64,000 bases of DNA from Brachyhypopomus gauderio (GCF_052324685.1 NC_135214.1:1942817-2006816), one strand, 5' to 3'; counted from the stretch's first letter, positions 13,901 through 27,258 are shown. Made by a program: numbers and translations. The notes: generated by a model not told the origin, from the sequence alone.

Positions 13901-16900
13901 TAACACACCCTACACACTGATCATAACACCCTACACACTGATTATAACACACCCAACACACTGATCATAACACACCCTACACACTGATTATAACACACCC
14001 TACACACTGATTATAACACGCCCTACACACTGATTATAACACGCCCTACACACTGACCATAACACCCTGCACACTGATCATAACACCCTACACACTGATT
14101 ATAACACACCCTACACACTGATTATAACACGCCACACTGATCATAACACCCTACACACTGATCATAACACACCTTACAGACTGATCATAACACACTACAC
14201 ACTGATCATAACACACACTACACACTGATTATAACACACCCTACACACTGATCATAACACACACTACAAACTGATTATAACACGCCCTACACACTGATCA
14301 TAACACACCCTACACACTGATCATAACACACCCTACACACTGATTATAACACGCCCTACACACTGATCATAACACACCCTACACACTGATCAACACACCC
14401 TACTCACTGATCATAACACACCCTACACACTGATCATAACACCCTACACACTGATCATAAAATCCTACACACTGATCATAACACACCCTACACCCTGATT
14501 ATAACACACCGTACACACTGATCATAACACACCCTACACACTGATCAACACACCCTACTCACTGATCATAACACACCCTACACACTGATCAACACACCCT
14601 ACACACTGATCATAACACCCTACTCACTGATCATAACACACCCTATACACTGATCATAACACACCCTACACACTGATCATAACACACCCTACACACTGAT
14701 CATAACACCCTACACACTGATCATAACACCCTACACACTGATCATAACACACCCTACACACTGATCATAACACACCCAACACACTGATCATAACACACCC
14801 TACACACTGATCATAACACACCCTACACACTGATTATAACACACCCTACACACTGATTATAACACACCCTACACACTGATTATAACACGCCCTACACACT
14901 GATCATAACACACCCTACACACTGATCATAACACACCTTACACACTGATCATAACACACCCTACACACTGATCATAACACACACTACACACTGATTATAA
15001 CACACCCTACACACTGATCATAACGCACTCTACACACTGAGTATAACACACCCTACACACTGATCATAACACCCTACACACTGATTATAACACACCCAAC
15101 ACAATGATCATAACACACCCTACACACTGATTATAACACACCCTACACACTGATTATAACACGCCCTACACACTGATTATAACACGCCCTACACACTGAC
15201 CATAACACCCTGCACACTGATCATAACACCCTACACACTGATTATAACACACCCTACACACTGATCATAACACACCCTACACACTGATTATAACACGCCA
15301 CACTGATCATAACACCCTACACACTGATCATAACACACCTTACAGACTGATCATAACACCCTACACACTGATCATAACACACACTACACACTGATTATAA
15401 CACACCCTACACACTGATCATAACACACACTACAAACTGATTATAACACGCCCTACACACTGATCATAACACACCCTACACACTGATCATAACACACCCT
15501 ACACACTGATTATAACACACCCTACACACTGATCATAACACACCTTAAACACTGATCATAACACACCCTACACACTGATCATAACACACCCTACACACTG
15601 ATCGTAACACACCCTACACACTGATCATAACACCCTACACACTGATCATAACACACCCTACACACTGATCATAACACCCTACACACTGATCATAACACAC
15701 CCTACACACTGATCATAACACACACTACAAACTGATTATAACACGCCCTACACACTGATCATAACACACCCTACACACTGATCATAACACACCCTACACA
15801 CTGATTATAACACACCCTACACACTGATCATAACACACCTTAAACACTGATCATAACACACCCTACACACTGATCATAACACACCCTACACACTGATCAT
15901 AACACACCCTACACACTGATCATAACACACCCTACACACTGATCATAACACCCTACACACTGATCATAACACACCCTACACACTGATTATAACACACCCT
16001 ACACACTGATTATAACACACCATACACACTAATTATAACACGCCCTACACACTGATCATAACACACCCTACACACTGATCATAACACACACTACACACTG
16101 ATTATAACACAACCTACACACTGATCATAACGCACTCTACACACTGAGTATAACACACCCTACACACTGATCATAACACCCTACACACTGATTATAACAC
16201 ACCCAACACACTGATCATAACACACCCTACACACTGATTATAACACACCCTACACACTGATTATAACACGCCCTACACACTGATTATAACACGCCCTACA
16301 CACTGACCATAACACCCTGCACACTGATCATAACACCCTACACACTGATTATAACACACCCTACACACTGATCATAACACACCCTACACACTGATTATAA
16401 CACGCCACACTGATCATAACACCCTACACACTGATCATAACACACCTTACAGACTGATCATAACACCCTACACACTGATTATAACACACCCTACACACTG
16501 ATCATAACACACACTACAAACTGATTATAACACGCCCTACACACTGATCATAACACACCCTACACACTGATCATAACACACCCTACACACTGATTATAAC
16601 ACACCCTACACACTGATCATAACACACCTTAAACACTGATCATAACACACCCTACACACTGATCATAACACACCCTACACACTGATCGTAACACACCCTA
16701 CACACTGATCATAACACCCTACACACTGATCATAACACACCCTACACACTGATCATAACACCCTACACACTGATCATAACACACCCTACACACTGATTAT
16801 AACACACCCTACACACTGATTATAACACACCCTACACACTGATTATAACACGCCCTACACACTGATCATAACACACCCTACACACTGATCATAACACACA

Positions 16901-17958
16901 CTACACACTGATTATAACACAACCTACACACTGATCATAACGCACTCTACACACTGAGTATAACACACCCTACACACTGATCATAACACCCTACACACTG
17001 ATTATAACACACCCAACACACTGATCATAACACACCCTACACACTGATTATAACACACCCTACACACTGATTATAACACGCCCTACACACTGATTATAAC
17101 ACGCCCTACACACTGACCATAACACCCTGCACACTGATCATAACACCCTACACACTGATTATAACACACCCTACACACTGATCATAACACACCCTACACA
17201 CTGATTATAACACGCCACACTGATCATAACACCCTACACACTGATCATAACACACCTTACAGACTGATCATAACACCCTACACACTGATCATAACACACA
17301 CTACACACTGATTATAACACACCCTACACACTGATCATAACACACACTACAAACTGATTATAACACGCCCTACACACTGATCATAACACACCCTACACAC
17401 TGATCATAACACACCCTACACACTGATTATAACACGCCCTACACACTGATCATAACACACCCTACACACTGATCAACACACCCTACTCACTGATCATAAC
17501 ACACCCTATACACTGATCATAACACCCTACACACTGATCATAAAATCCTACACACTGATCATAACACACCCTACACCCTGATTATAACACACCGTACACA
17601 CTGATCATAACACACCCTACACACTGATCAACACACCCTACTCACTGATCATAACACACCCTACACACTGATCAACACACCCTACACACTGATCATAACA
17701 CCCTACTCACTGATCATAACACCCTACACACTGATCATAACACACCCTACACACTGATCATAACACACCCTACACACTGATCATAACACACCCTACACAC
17801 TGATCATAACACCCTACACACTGATCATAACACCCTACACACTGATTATAACACCCTACACACTGATCATAACACCCTACACACTGATCATAACACACCC
17901 TACACACTGATTATAACACACCCTACACACTGATCTTAACATCTTACACACTGATCAC
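4935..17958. repeat. 13-kb minisatellite, 23/21-bp unit with higher-order structure
   Basis: A continuous tandem array whose basic unit is CCCTACACACTGATCATAAC followed by ACA (23 bp) or A (21 bp), with a rarer 20-bp form lacking ATA (TGATCAACACA). By length it holds roughly 580 units. Variants (GATTATA, ACGCC, GAGTATA, CTTACAG, CACTAATTATA) recur in a fixed order, giving higher-order repeats. The truncated unit ACGCCACACTGATC occurs at about 6041, 6983, 8149, 8961, 10068, 10878, 11688, 13187, 14129, 15295, 16402 and 17212. The unit length is not a multiple of three and stops occur in every frame, so there is no coding potential. It ends in degenerate units before GGGGGG at 17959. Confidence 0.97.
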
Positions 17959-18641
17959 TGGGGGGTTTATAAGCTTTTGTTGGGCGAACGATTGAAGTCG
18001 TTACACTTGTATAATTTTTTTATCTGACGTTCTGAGTTCAAGAAGTTCTAGGATGTATCTCCACTGTCATTAATTACAAATAACTACAGTGGGCGTCTTG
18101 ATACATTTTGAACTTTTCTGACTGTAAGAGAACAAACTTGTCGCGTCGGGTTGCCATTAAGCTCTTCGTGAGTAAGGTGTGTTTATAATATAGAATGCAA
18201 GAACTACTGACGTGTTTACAGACATGTAAAAGATCAATTCTTTAACACCTTACAGAACAAGAATTTACAGACACGTCGCGAGACGCACGTGTCTGCACAG
18301 AACAAGCACATCAGAGGCGTGCGAGAGGTGCTGTAGGTAAACTGAACTGGCAGCTTAATTTAGTTTCAAATGGAATAAACCACCATTATTAAATTTAATT
18401 CATGAACCAGAAAGCCTCAGAGTCGGACACGAAGCATATGATATTACCACCTAGACGTTCTTGTTATTTTTCTTTAAAGAGCATCTGTATTTTAACAAAC
18501 AGTTCACTATAGAAATTTGTCCTACAGGTAGAGGACAAAATACCAGCCTGGTATTTATGAGGAGAGAAAAAATGCGCAGGTTTAATGGACATCTTTATCA
18601 AAGACCCCGACACGAACAATTACTGTCTCTTCCACAGCAAA

Positions 18642-18685
<44 letters not shown>

Positions 18686-18776
18686 CTTGACATGCTTCTA
18701 TAGTGAATCAGAGTCCTTCAGCCACAAGTGCTATCTTATCAGTTTTGTTGAAGTCTCCACACAGCCACAGAAAGAC

Positions 18777-18857
<81 letters not shown>

Positions 18858-21282
18858 TGAAGACAGAATGAGAGAGGGGAAGAGAACGTGCACAGCAACA
18901 CACACAGTGGTACATCCATTGCAACATCTGATGCCCTCGTGTGGTTCGAGTCTTTGATGTACCGTCTTCAATGACACATGAGCGCCACACAGTGGAAGTG
19001 CCATGAACTGCAGTATGCAAATCTTCAATCAAAGATGTTGATTACACTTTCCTGAATTATCCATTCACGAGCCGTCGTGAATCCCTTCTTTAAATATGTC
19101 TGTCTGTGTTTTTTTATGCATCTGCACTGCAACACACAGTAAAGCTCCTCTAAACTGCTATATGTTGCTCTGTACTCCACTGGTCTAATAGAGACCAAGC
19201 ACTTTGCTCTTAGTCACTTCCATTTTACTACTGTGCAACATAATGGCTCCAGAAGCCTTCAAACACACTGCCAAGCCCAGTGTTAGCATGCTTTCACCGC
19301 CTCGGTGCACCTACTAGAACTAATAATTAACTGATTAGTTGAAGTGTGTCTCTGCAGCAAAATCCCAGTAGTAGTGCTGGACTCCTGCCCTCCAGAAGCA
19401 GAGCTGGCCAAGGCCTCGCCATAACACGTGTGTGTGGTGGGCTGTTTGATTGAGCTGTCTGTGCTTCCTCCTGCTGATTTCCTACAAATCCAGGTGTGAA
19501 ATGTCTCAGCCAGCAGTCCACCGTGGGTCTACAACAGGAAGAGTGGAGGTCAGACATGCCGTCTTCTTGTCAAGTGGGGCATCGTGGCGAGGACACTGAC
19601 TGCGGGTCATTTGCGTCTGATCCTTGGGGATAGGAGAGACAGCCAGCAGAGAAAACATGTTTCGTCTGTCTCTCTGTCTCTCCCAAAGCCTGGCCGTCTA
19701 GATGCATACGTAGCTGCTGCAACGTCTGTGTTCATCTTTCTGATGTCCACCCACTCTGTGTAGGGAAAACGGAGGAGGAGAGAAATATGAGATGACTGTG
19801 TTCTCCAGATCTGATCACTGCTCTCTGGAACAACTCTGTTTCTCAGATACTATGGTTAAGATGGCCGCAGAGTAAACATTGTCTTTCATTCCAAATAAGT
19901 ACTTATTCTTTGCTCATATAGAGGAATGTGAAGTTATCCCAGAATGTTTCATTAGTGTTTTAAAAATGTGAATACGATGGAAATCTATGTTGCACACTTG
20001 GAAATGTTTCCAAACCCAAGGGACAGTAATAAATGTACTTACATACTTACAAGTTATTTACTGTTTGGAACAATTAATTGAAAATTACAGAAGGGCAATA
20101 TCAGCTGTCAGCTCAAATTCATAGTGAGATATTTACATACATTTGTTCCTGTTTTGTGTAGGTGGCCGTTGTTAGGGGTCAGTTTGCAATAACATGCTGA
20201 GTGGCTTAATTGATTATTCTGTAAACTACTCCTGTTCTTTAAGTCTTGCAGATGTTTCAAAACTCTGCACGCTATAAAAGAAACAGCTCCCTCAAGTGGA
20301 CTAGTATTGGTATTACAAAGACATCTGAACAGGTTGCAGTAGTAGGCTATAGACTGACATTTATGGGCTTCAACGTGAGCTGCTCTGTTAGAAAACATAT
20401 TTGTTTTGTGTGAGCTTTGAGGCAATATTTTAATTCCTTATTTTAATATTCTGGCTAAAATTACATACATATTCTCTGTAAGGTGTTTGCAGTAAATGGA
20501 CCTCCATGCTGTCAAACGTCTTCTCTCCTATTGTGTCTCTGTGACAGTGATCAGACAGGATCCTCTGAGAGTCTGACACTCAGTTCAGTCAGCCGTGCCT
20601 CAGAAGCCAACGAGAGCTCCTTCATATAGTCTACAGCGTGGCATTGACACAGAGCCGGGAGGTGTAGACACCTCAAAACACTGCTCCACACACTGAAGGG
20701 TGTTATGAAAGCACTGATTACACAAGGAACATCTGAAATGAACTGAAACTAGTCTGTACAAAAGGCTGGATTACAGAGGATGTCTCTGTTTCCTTCTGTG
20801 TGTGTATGTGTGAGTGTGTGTGTGTGTATGTGTGTTAACCTGCCTTTTGTTGAAGGTTTGTTTGTAGAAGTAAGCTTTCAGCTCAAGTCTTAGTCGTGGT
20901 TTTCGTTAACCTGTAGTGATTATTAAGGTTAGATATTAGTTGAGGTTGTTGGCAAAGGTTAGGCTTCAGGTTAAACATTATGTTAGTTTGTGGTTAGTTT
21001 CAAGTGTATGATTAAAGAGATTGAGTTAAGCGAACACTCTGACAGATATAGCCACAGATGTGCATGTGTTTGTGTCTGCTTGTCATATAAGCACGGGGTG
21101 GTCCGTCTCTGCCTCTTCAAATAAACATTTGAGGCGTATGATGAGACAAAGTGTAAATTAAGCTAGACACATTGGGTGATCTGGAGTCAATGCACCCCAC
21201 ACACGTGTGCACACATGTAAATATCCTCTTTATCTCTGAGATCACTCTACAAGAATTGAGAGTAGCCAATTGCCCTTATTCT

Positions 21283-21336
<54 letters not shown>

Positions 21337-21744
21337 GCTGGGGAAATCAGTGGCAAAATGGATCTTTTCACAGTACCTGTGCTTGAAGATCAAAGGCCTT
21401 ACTCCCTTCATTCACAGATTGCTGTGTATTGGCCAGTATCAGCAAATTATTTAGCATTACATTTTTCATTTCTACAGGGATTAAAAGATTGTATGAGATA
21501 TCACATATGGGAATAATGTTCTTGTGTTTGAGGGACAGTGATGCCCAGTAAAGTGGATTTTTTTCCATGGGGTTTTTCCCTTCACACATGTCCCGTAACC
21601 ATAACGACATATTCAGCAATACCTCAGTCTCAACAACCCCAGAGACCATTACACCTCAACCAAAATGACCTCCACAGCCATTCAACAACTACTCAATCAG
21701 TCAAACCAGCCTAACAACTACCACCACAACTACATAATTCTTCA
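17959..21744. other. Intergenic DNA, no gene recognised
   Basis: Unique-looking, moderately AT-rich sequence. It holds a CT tract and a TG tract (listed separately), a weak TG-rich stretch near 20801-20834 and a CA run at about 21289-21334. ORFs here are short or are read through microsatellites. I saw no exon with plausible splice sites and no RNA gene. Confidence 0.6.
18646..18856. repeat. CT and TG microsatellites
   Basis: A pure CT run at 18646-18682 and a pure TG run of about 39 units at 18779-18856, separated by about 100 bp of unique sequence. Confidence 0.95.
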
Positions 21745-22381
21745 ACTACAACCAGAGGTGGGTAGAGTATTCAACAATTTTACTCAAGTAAAAGTACAGT
21801 TACTTGAACCAAATGTTACTCAAGTAAAAGTAAAATTATGCATCCCAAAAATTTACTTGAGTAAAAGTAAAAAAGTACTTTGATTAAAAGCTACTCAAGT
21901 AGTGAGTAAATGCATGAGTACTGTCTCGTGTCAGTAAATTACATCATGGGAAATTGAATTACGGGAAACAATGACTTTTAATGATAAAAATAATTTATTA
22001 TAAATAAATATATATATATATAAATTATTTATTATAAATAATGTGTATTTTTGTTTGTTCCTAATTATTAGGCCTGTGTAACTTTAATGTGTTCCACAAA
22101 GGCACTAACTGATGAGACTGTCAGCCAATACGTGTAGCTACAACTTGACACCAACTGAATCAATTTGTAGCAGACTTAATCATCCTATATTGCTAGTGTG
22201 TACAATCAGTGTGAGAACTGGTTTTTAGTATTGCACTGCGTTACATTTAATAATTACATCATACAAATGTTATGCCTCAGAGATATAGCATTACACAAAA
22301 TTATACATACAGCAAACTCATATTTGATGTTGAGTTCTTGTAGGCTGAAATGTCCACACGTTTGCAGACACAATTGGCAGC

Positions 22382-22695
22382 GCCAAGGTTGCAAACTCTC
22401 ACGCATTGAGCGTGAGACACACGCATTTGGCTGTCTTCACACGCTTACACGACACACATCCGAGTTCTCACCCCGAAAAAAATCTAGTTTATTTACCTCT
22501 GATCCACATCTATGATTCAATGAGTTACTAGTTCGCTCTGGCGCCAACCACTGACGATCGATCGCGATATAATACTTAATTTGTGTCCATTTTACACCCC
22601 CCCCCTCAACAATTTACGTTCACCACCCAAACCCCCACCCCCCACCCCGGTTTAAATCTCACTAAAAGTGATCTTGAAAACTTGGCAACCCTGCA
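22382..22695. mobile_element. Nested DNA-transposon-like repeat, copy 1
   Basis: The left end reads CCAAGGTTGCAAACTCTCAC and the right end TTGGCAACCCTG, an approximate terminal inverted repeat. The left 220 bp, containing GCATTGAGCGTGAGAC and GAGTTACTAGTTCGCTCTGG, is closely repeated at 40926-41146. No clear target-site duplication could be fixed, and the superfamily is unassigned. It is inserted in the 1.5-kb hAT element. Confidence 0.55.
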
Positions 22696-22749
22696 GCACA
22701 TTATACAGCTGTCCTTTTACACGTTTGTAATGTAAACATTGGCTGTATG

Positions 22750-22920
22750 CAGTGGCGGACTTAGCAGTTTGGGGGCTCAAGGCGAATTTAGCTAGGGGGC
22801 CCATCAACATTAATATGCGAGAAATAAGTCAGCTAATCAGGGGGCCCCTATACAGTGGACTGCAGTGGGAGGGGCCCAAGGCAGTTGCCTAGCCACGCCT
22901 CTATGCAAAGACCGCCTCTG
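22750..22920. mobile_element. 171-bp hAT-type MITE nested in the larger element
   Basis: It begins CAGTGGCGGAC and ends GACCGCCTCTG (imperfect terminal inverted repeats) and is flanked by a perfect 8-bp duplication GCTGTATG at 22742-22749 and 22921-22928. It contains GGGGGCCC-type motifs and has no coding capacity. It lies inside the 1.5-kb hAT element, so it inserted later. Confidence 0.8.
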
Positions 22921-23285
22921 GCTGTATGAGGTCAGGGATGCTCGGTAGGTTTTTCTGTCACTTTCTTGCTACGGTGGAGAAAGTTTGCGTATGTGATCAT
23001 GTGATTGACCGGCTTCATTTGATTGGTCACTCATACTCTGGTGACGAACGTTGGTCAGTCCACTGAAAAGACTAATTATTTACAAAACGAAAGTAACGGT
23101 AGAGCGCGGCGCAAATCCGATTGTAGGAGTAAAAGTCGCGTTTTTCTCACCACATATTTACTCAAGTAAAAGTAGAAGTCTTTCATATTAAAACTACTCC
23201 TACAAGTACATTTTTGTCCAAAAAGCTACTTGAGTAAATGTAACAGAGTAAATGTAACGCGTTCCTACCCACCTCTGACTACAAC

Positions 23286-24480
23286 TACCCCACAAATATC
23301 TATTAACAAGAATTACCCAGCTGAATATCCTCCATCCAAAGCAGCCAAATACCCCTTCAGTCTCAGATAAATAAATGTAATGTAATGTAATTTTAGGTTA
23401 AACAGCATTTAACATCAGTTAACAGAATTTCAGGATTTTATATTATCCTATCAGCCAAATTGCCCACAACAACTACCCCTGAGATAAATACCCCCTTAGC
23501 CGCATTGATTAACAATAATTTTATAACTTCAGCTGTAAAGATTTGCCATTTTCGCCATATTGATTTACTATGACCAATCACCAAACTGCATACTGATGAT
23601 ACTCCTCTATTCAACACTTCTATCCTTTCATTAATCCCATCATTCTTGGACTGATGTTGTGCTAACGTTTTTGCAATGATGTGAAAATATTGTTGTCAGG
23701 ATACATTACACTAATGTTCTTGGGCTAATGGTACACTAATATTTTCACACTAACATTAAACTAATGTTTTTGCACCAGTGTTAAAGTAACATTCTTGGAC
23801 TATGCCAACTCCACTCAACGTTTCACCCTCACTCTGCTGCCAGCTAGGGCACTTCCTGCCAGCTAGGGCACTTCCTGACAGAGCGGTTCTCGCCACCTCA
23901 CGCTTTCTACTGTCTCTCCTTCAACAAAGCATCTGCCTTTCTGCTGTAGACATTCATTATGAATGTCAGTAAGAGATGGGGAATATATTTGGGTTATCAT
24001 TATCATCTGACATGAGGTTTAAATTAAGACTTTGTATTTCTGTACAATCTTTGTAGCTCTTAGAAAGGCGAGAAAGGGGAAAATAGGAATAGTATCAAAG
24101 CTTGAACACTGCTAGAAGTTTGAAGCATTTGAAGTTTAAAGGACATTCTCTATATATGTTACAAGAATGGACTTTTACTGCAGAGTTTTTCCCTTGGTGA
24201 GAGTTGGAATAACCTCGTCAGCTGTGAGTGGGCTCTGATTGGGCTCTGACTAGGTTTGAGAGAACAGGTGGGAGGCCTGTGTGATATGGCTCAACCATTA
24301 CTGACATCTCTGCTGCCCAGTCCTGCTCTGCCTGACGATCCACCCATGGCTCCAGACAGCAGTGGCGGCTGTAGCGTGTTTGAGCCAGTCAGCTCCAGGC
24401 CCCTGCTAACTGGTCCCCCTTACCCTTTGGAATATGGACTGTGACCTCTGAACCTGAGACAAGGAACAGCTGGCCCCAGA
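23286..24480. other. Intergenic DNA, no gene recognised
   Basis: AT-rich sequence with loosely repeated phrases (ACTAATGTT and CTTGGACTAATG variants near 23640-23800) and a direct duplication of CAGCTAGGGCACTTCCTG at 23840-23880. No gene or clear mobile element was recognised. Confidence 0.5.
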
Positions 24481-24492
24481 TCAACTATCAAT

Positions 24493-25705
24493 GTGAATTT
24501 AGGTACGTCTGAGGAATCAGACGGTCTAATGTGGATGGATAGTTCGGCTTTTAATACAATCTTGCCCAGCAAGCTATTTTATAAGCTGCAGCAGATGGGA
24601 ATTCATAATTCCCTCTGTAATTGGATTCTTGACTTTTTAACACAGAGATCACAAGTGGTCAAAATCCATAATAACACCTCAGAGGTCAGATTCATAAGCA
24701 CTGGTGCCCCTCAGGGATGTGTGCTATCACCTCTTTTATATTCTCTGTACACAAATGATTGTAAATCACACACTGAGTCTGTTAAAATGATAAAATTTGC
24801 GGATGATACTACAGTAGTAGGTCTAATTTCGGATGATAATGATGATTCTGCATATAGGAACGAGGTACAGGCACTTATGCAATGGTGTGACATCCATAAT
24901 CTAGAGGTAAATGTAGCTAAAACTAAGGAGCTAGTTGTAGACTTCCGCAGACAAAAGAAGGCATCTCAGCCCCTGTACATAAACAGTGTGAAAGTGGAAC
25001 GAGTGAATAGTTTTAAAATCCTAGGCACAACAATAGAATCTTCCCTGAAATGGGACCAAAATCTTAATTGTATCACCATAAAAGCTCACCAGAGACTCTT
25101 CTTCTTGCGTCAGCTGAGGAAGTTTGGGGTGGCCCGTGAGGGGATGTTGCAGTTTTACCGTGCAGCTATTGAAAGTGTTCTGACCTTTTCTATCACTGTC
25201 TGGTATGGCAACTCCACGGTCCAGCAGAGGATGCAGGTAGACAAGGTAGTTCGCACAGCCTCAAAAATCATTGGCTGCAAACTTCCCTGCATCTCTAGCA
25301 TTTACAAAACACGCATCTGTCGGAAAGCACTGAAAATACTACATGATCGATCACATCCAGCTAACTCCTTCTTTAGCGTCCTCCCATCAGGTAGGAGGTT
25401 GAGAGCCACAACATCTAAAACATCACGTTTTCTCAACAGCACATACTGCAGCGCCATCAGGCACTTAAATAGCCTCCCTACCCTGCACCAACACCTTAAA
25501 TTAAACCACTGTGACTGACATATAGTTGTTAATACTTTTATTTGATATTTGCTATATATATTTATTATGTATCTTGTGCGTAATATGTTATTTATGTCTT
25601 TTACTGTGTTTTTATGTTTCTTGTCAAATGAGCACACTGAAACAAATCCCTAGCAACTAGCACAAGTTGCATGGCAATAAAGTATTGAATCTCGAATCTC
25701 GAGTC
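24493..25705 (+). mobile_element. 5'-truncated non-LTR retrotransposon with reverse transcriptase domain (L2/CR1 group)
   Basis: An uninterrupted 341-residue frame (24493-25518) encodes the C-terminal two thirds of a reverse transcriptase. [20 protein letters not shown] and the catalytic FADDTTVVG are visible, followed by [14 protein letters not shown] and a C-terminal LPSGRRLRA region. The endonuclease and the N-terminal part of the RT are missing, as expected of 5' truncation during target-primed reverse transcription. The 3' end carries GCAATAAAGTATTGAATC followed by a short TCGAATCTCGA tail, typical of L2-like elements. It cannot encode a complete retrotransposon. Clade assignment rests on motif style from memory; a related group such as Rex1/Babar is not excluded. 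Confidence 0.85.
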
Positions 25706-26009
25706 ACCCCCTCTCTCCATGGCGTAGTGCCTTTCAAGATAGAACTCTTAGGTATGGGTACACTTAGTCATTTCACTTCTGAAAAACATGCTTGGTTCTC
25801 ATATCTTCAGCGGGGGTCTGCAGAGCCCGTTTGCCATTAGTCAGGTCATGTATGGTGAATCATACCTAGTTTACAGTATGTACCTCAGATTAGGGTCTAG
25901 GGAATATGGAATGGAAGAGAAAAAACAGATATTCATAGCCATTTTTTCTTGCCGGTATGGATAAAATAAACCTTTAAAAAGTATTCCTTTATTTGGTAAC
26001 AAATGATTT

Positions 26010-26081
26010 AGCCTTTCATGGGACTCAAACCCAAGTACAGAAGCAGGTAAATATGAGCTCTGACCACTGGGCCAAAGAGCC
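26010..26081 (-). repeat. tRNA-like sequence, probably a SINE head
   Basis: On the minus strand the stretch contains TGGCCCAGTGG, which fits the Pol III A-box consensus TRGCNNAGYGG, and 32 nt later GGTTTGAGTCC, a B box with one mismatch. The ends do not form a convincing seven-base acceptor stem, so a functional tRNA is unlikely and a tRNA-derived SINE fragment is the better reading. Confidence 0.45.
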
Positions 26082-26099
26082 AACTCCTTACAATTGAAG

Positions 26100-27050
26100 C
26101 AAGAGCATATTTGGTCTTCATAAGTGATGGTCCATCACACCATCCTCCTCTTCAGAGAGTGATGGTCTTCGTTGACACTCCAACAGCTTCAACTACCCGA
26201 ACGCAGGAGAAGAAAAGAAGCCCAATTCTTCTGTTCTGGAGTTAAGTGACAGAGCCCAGGTGTTGGTGGGAGCCACTGCATTAGAGTTCATAGTGGTAGA
26301 TAAGTGGATTGCCTTAATGAGACTATCAGAGTGGAATCAAGGTAAAAAGTACCTTGGGCCGGAGGTCAATGATCCATTTTGTAATCGTATCAGATGAGGC
26401 CGTATGTTCTGGAAGAGAGAGGAAGAGCTGTCAACTGATCACCATTTGGTGGTGAGCTGGATTCATCAAAAGTGGTTTCTGCCAGATATACCTGGTAAGC
26501 TCATGACGATCGTGGTGGCTTGCGAACATCTGGCAACCTCTGGTCTCTTCACTTTGTGGGAGAACATTTTGACTTCTACCATACCGGAGTAAGGGGACCC
26601 AGAGTGTGAATGGACCAAATTCTCATTCACGGATGCAACACCAAGAGGCTTTGACCCAAAGGATGAGCGTGCTTGTAATGACAGCAATCCTATGCTCACA
26701 AGATATGTGTAGCGACTGAAAGACTAAGATAGACAGTTTCTAGGGTTATTGGACTCTCGCTTCATGTTAGGGTGGAAAAGCAGTGCATTCTGGGAAAGCC
26801 TCAAAGCAGGGCCACTGTTCCTCAAGGTTGAGATGTGACAGTTTGGGCATCTTCTAAGGATTCCTGCTGGTTGGGTCCACTACAACCACACCAGGCACTT
26901 CCTGCTGGACGGAGACCCAGAGGCAGACCAGGACCTGCTGGGGGGATCATATCTTGCAGCTGGTCTGGGAATGTTTGGGTCTCCCATAGGAGGAGCTGGA
27001 ATCTGTCTCAGGGAATAGAGAAGTCAGGACAAATCTCCTCAGACTGCAAA
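26100..27050 (+). mobile_element. Degraded interspersed retroelement fragment
   Basis: The stretch resembles the 3' portion of a repeat that is common in fish genomes. One frame reads STDHHLVVSWIHQK, another LPAGRRPRGRPGPAGG, and the DNA contains GCAGCTGGTCTGGGAATG and GGAGGAGCTGGAATC. Frameshifts and stops separate these pieces, so no intact protein remains. I infer a non-LTR element from the RRPRGRP tail. The family is not certain. Confidence 0.4.
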
Positions 27051-27209
27051 CCACAGAGACCTTCACCAGGAAAAAGTGAAAATGAGATGAGATTCACTGT
27101 ATGAATGTGTGTTAAGGCCGTTGTTCAAATTATCCGCTGGCAAATGTGAACTTCTGTCCACTTTGTGCTTATTGAACATCCCAGTCATTTCCTCCCCATA
27201 CGGACACCA

Positions 27210-27213
27210 GTGT

Positions 27214-27258
<45 letters not shown>
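27210..27258. repeat. TG microsatellite
   Basis: TG run of about 20 or more units with one interruption at its left end. A CT run follows at about 27603-27647. Confidence 0.9.

Larger units (their letters stand above)
21753..23277. mobile_element. Non-autonomous hAT-superfamily DNA transposon, about 1.5 kb
   Basis: The element starts CAGAGGTGGGTAGAGTA and ends CCTACCCACCTCTG, giving terminal inverted repeats. It is flanked by a perfect 8-bp target-site duplication ACTACAAC at 21745-21752 and 23278-23285, the length typical of hAT elements. Sub-terminal stretches rich in ACTCAAGTAAAAGTA appear near both ends in opposite orientation, a common motif in fish hAT elements. No transposase ORF is present, so it would need a transposase in trans. 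Two further insertions are nested inside it. Confidence 0.85.

Noticed and set aside
4935-17958. CRISPR-like regular repeat array
   Set aside because: There are no unique spacers: every position belongs to a 20-23-bp tandem unit, and the surrounding genome is vertebrate.
26010-26081. Functional tRNA gene
   Set aside because: The A and B boxes are good, but the acceptor stem does not pair and the B box has a mismatch, so a SINE fragment is more likely.
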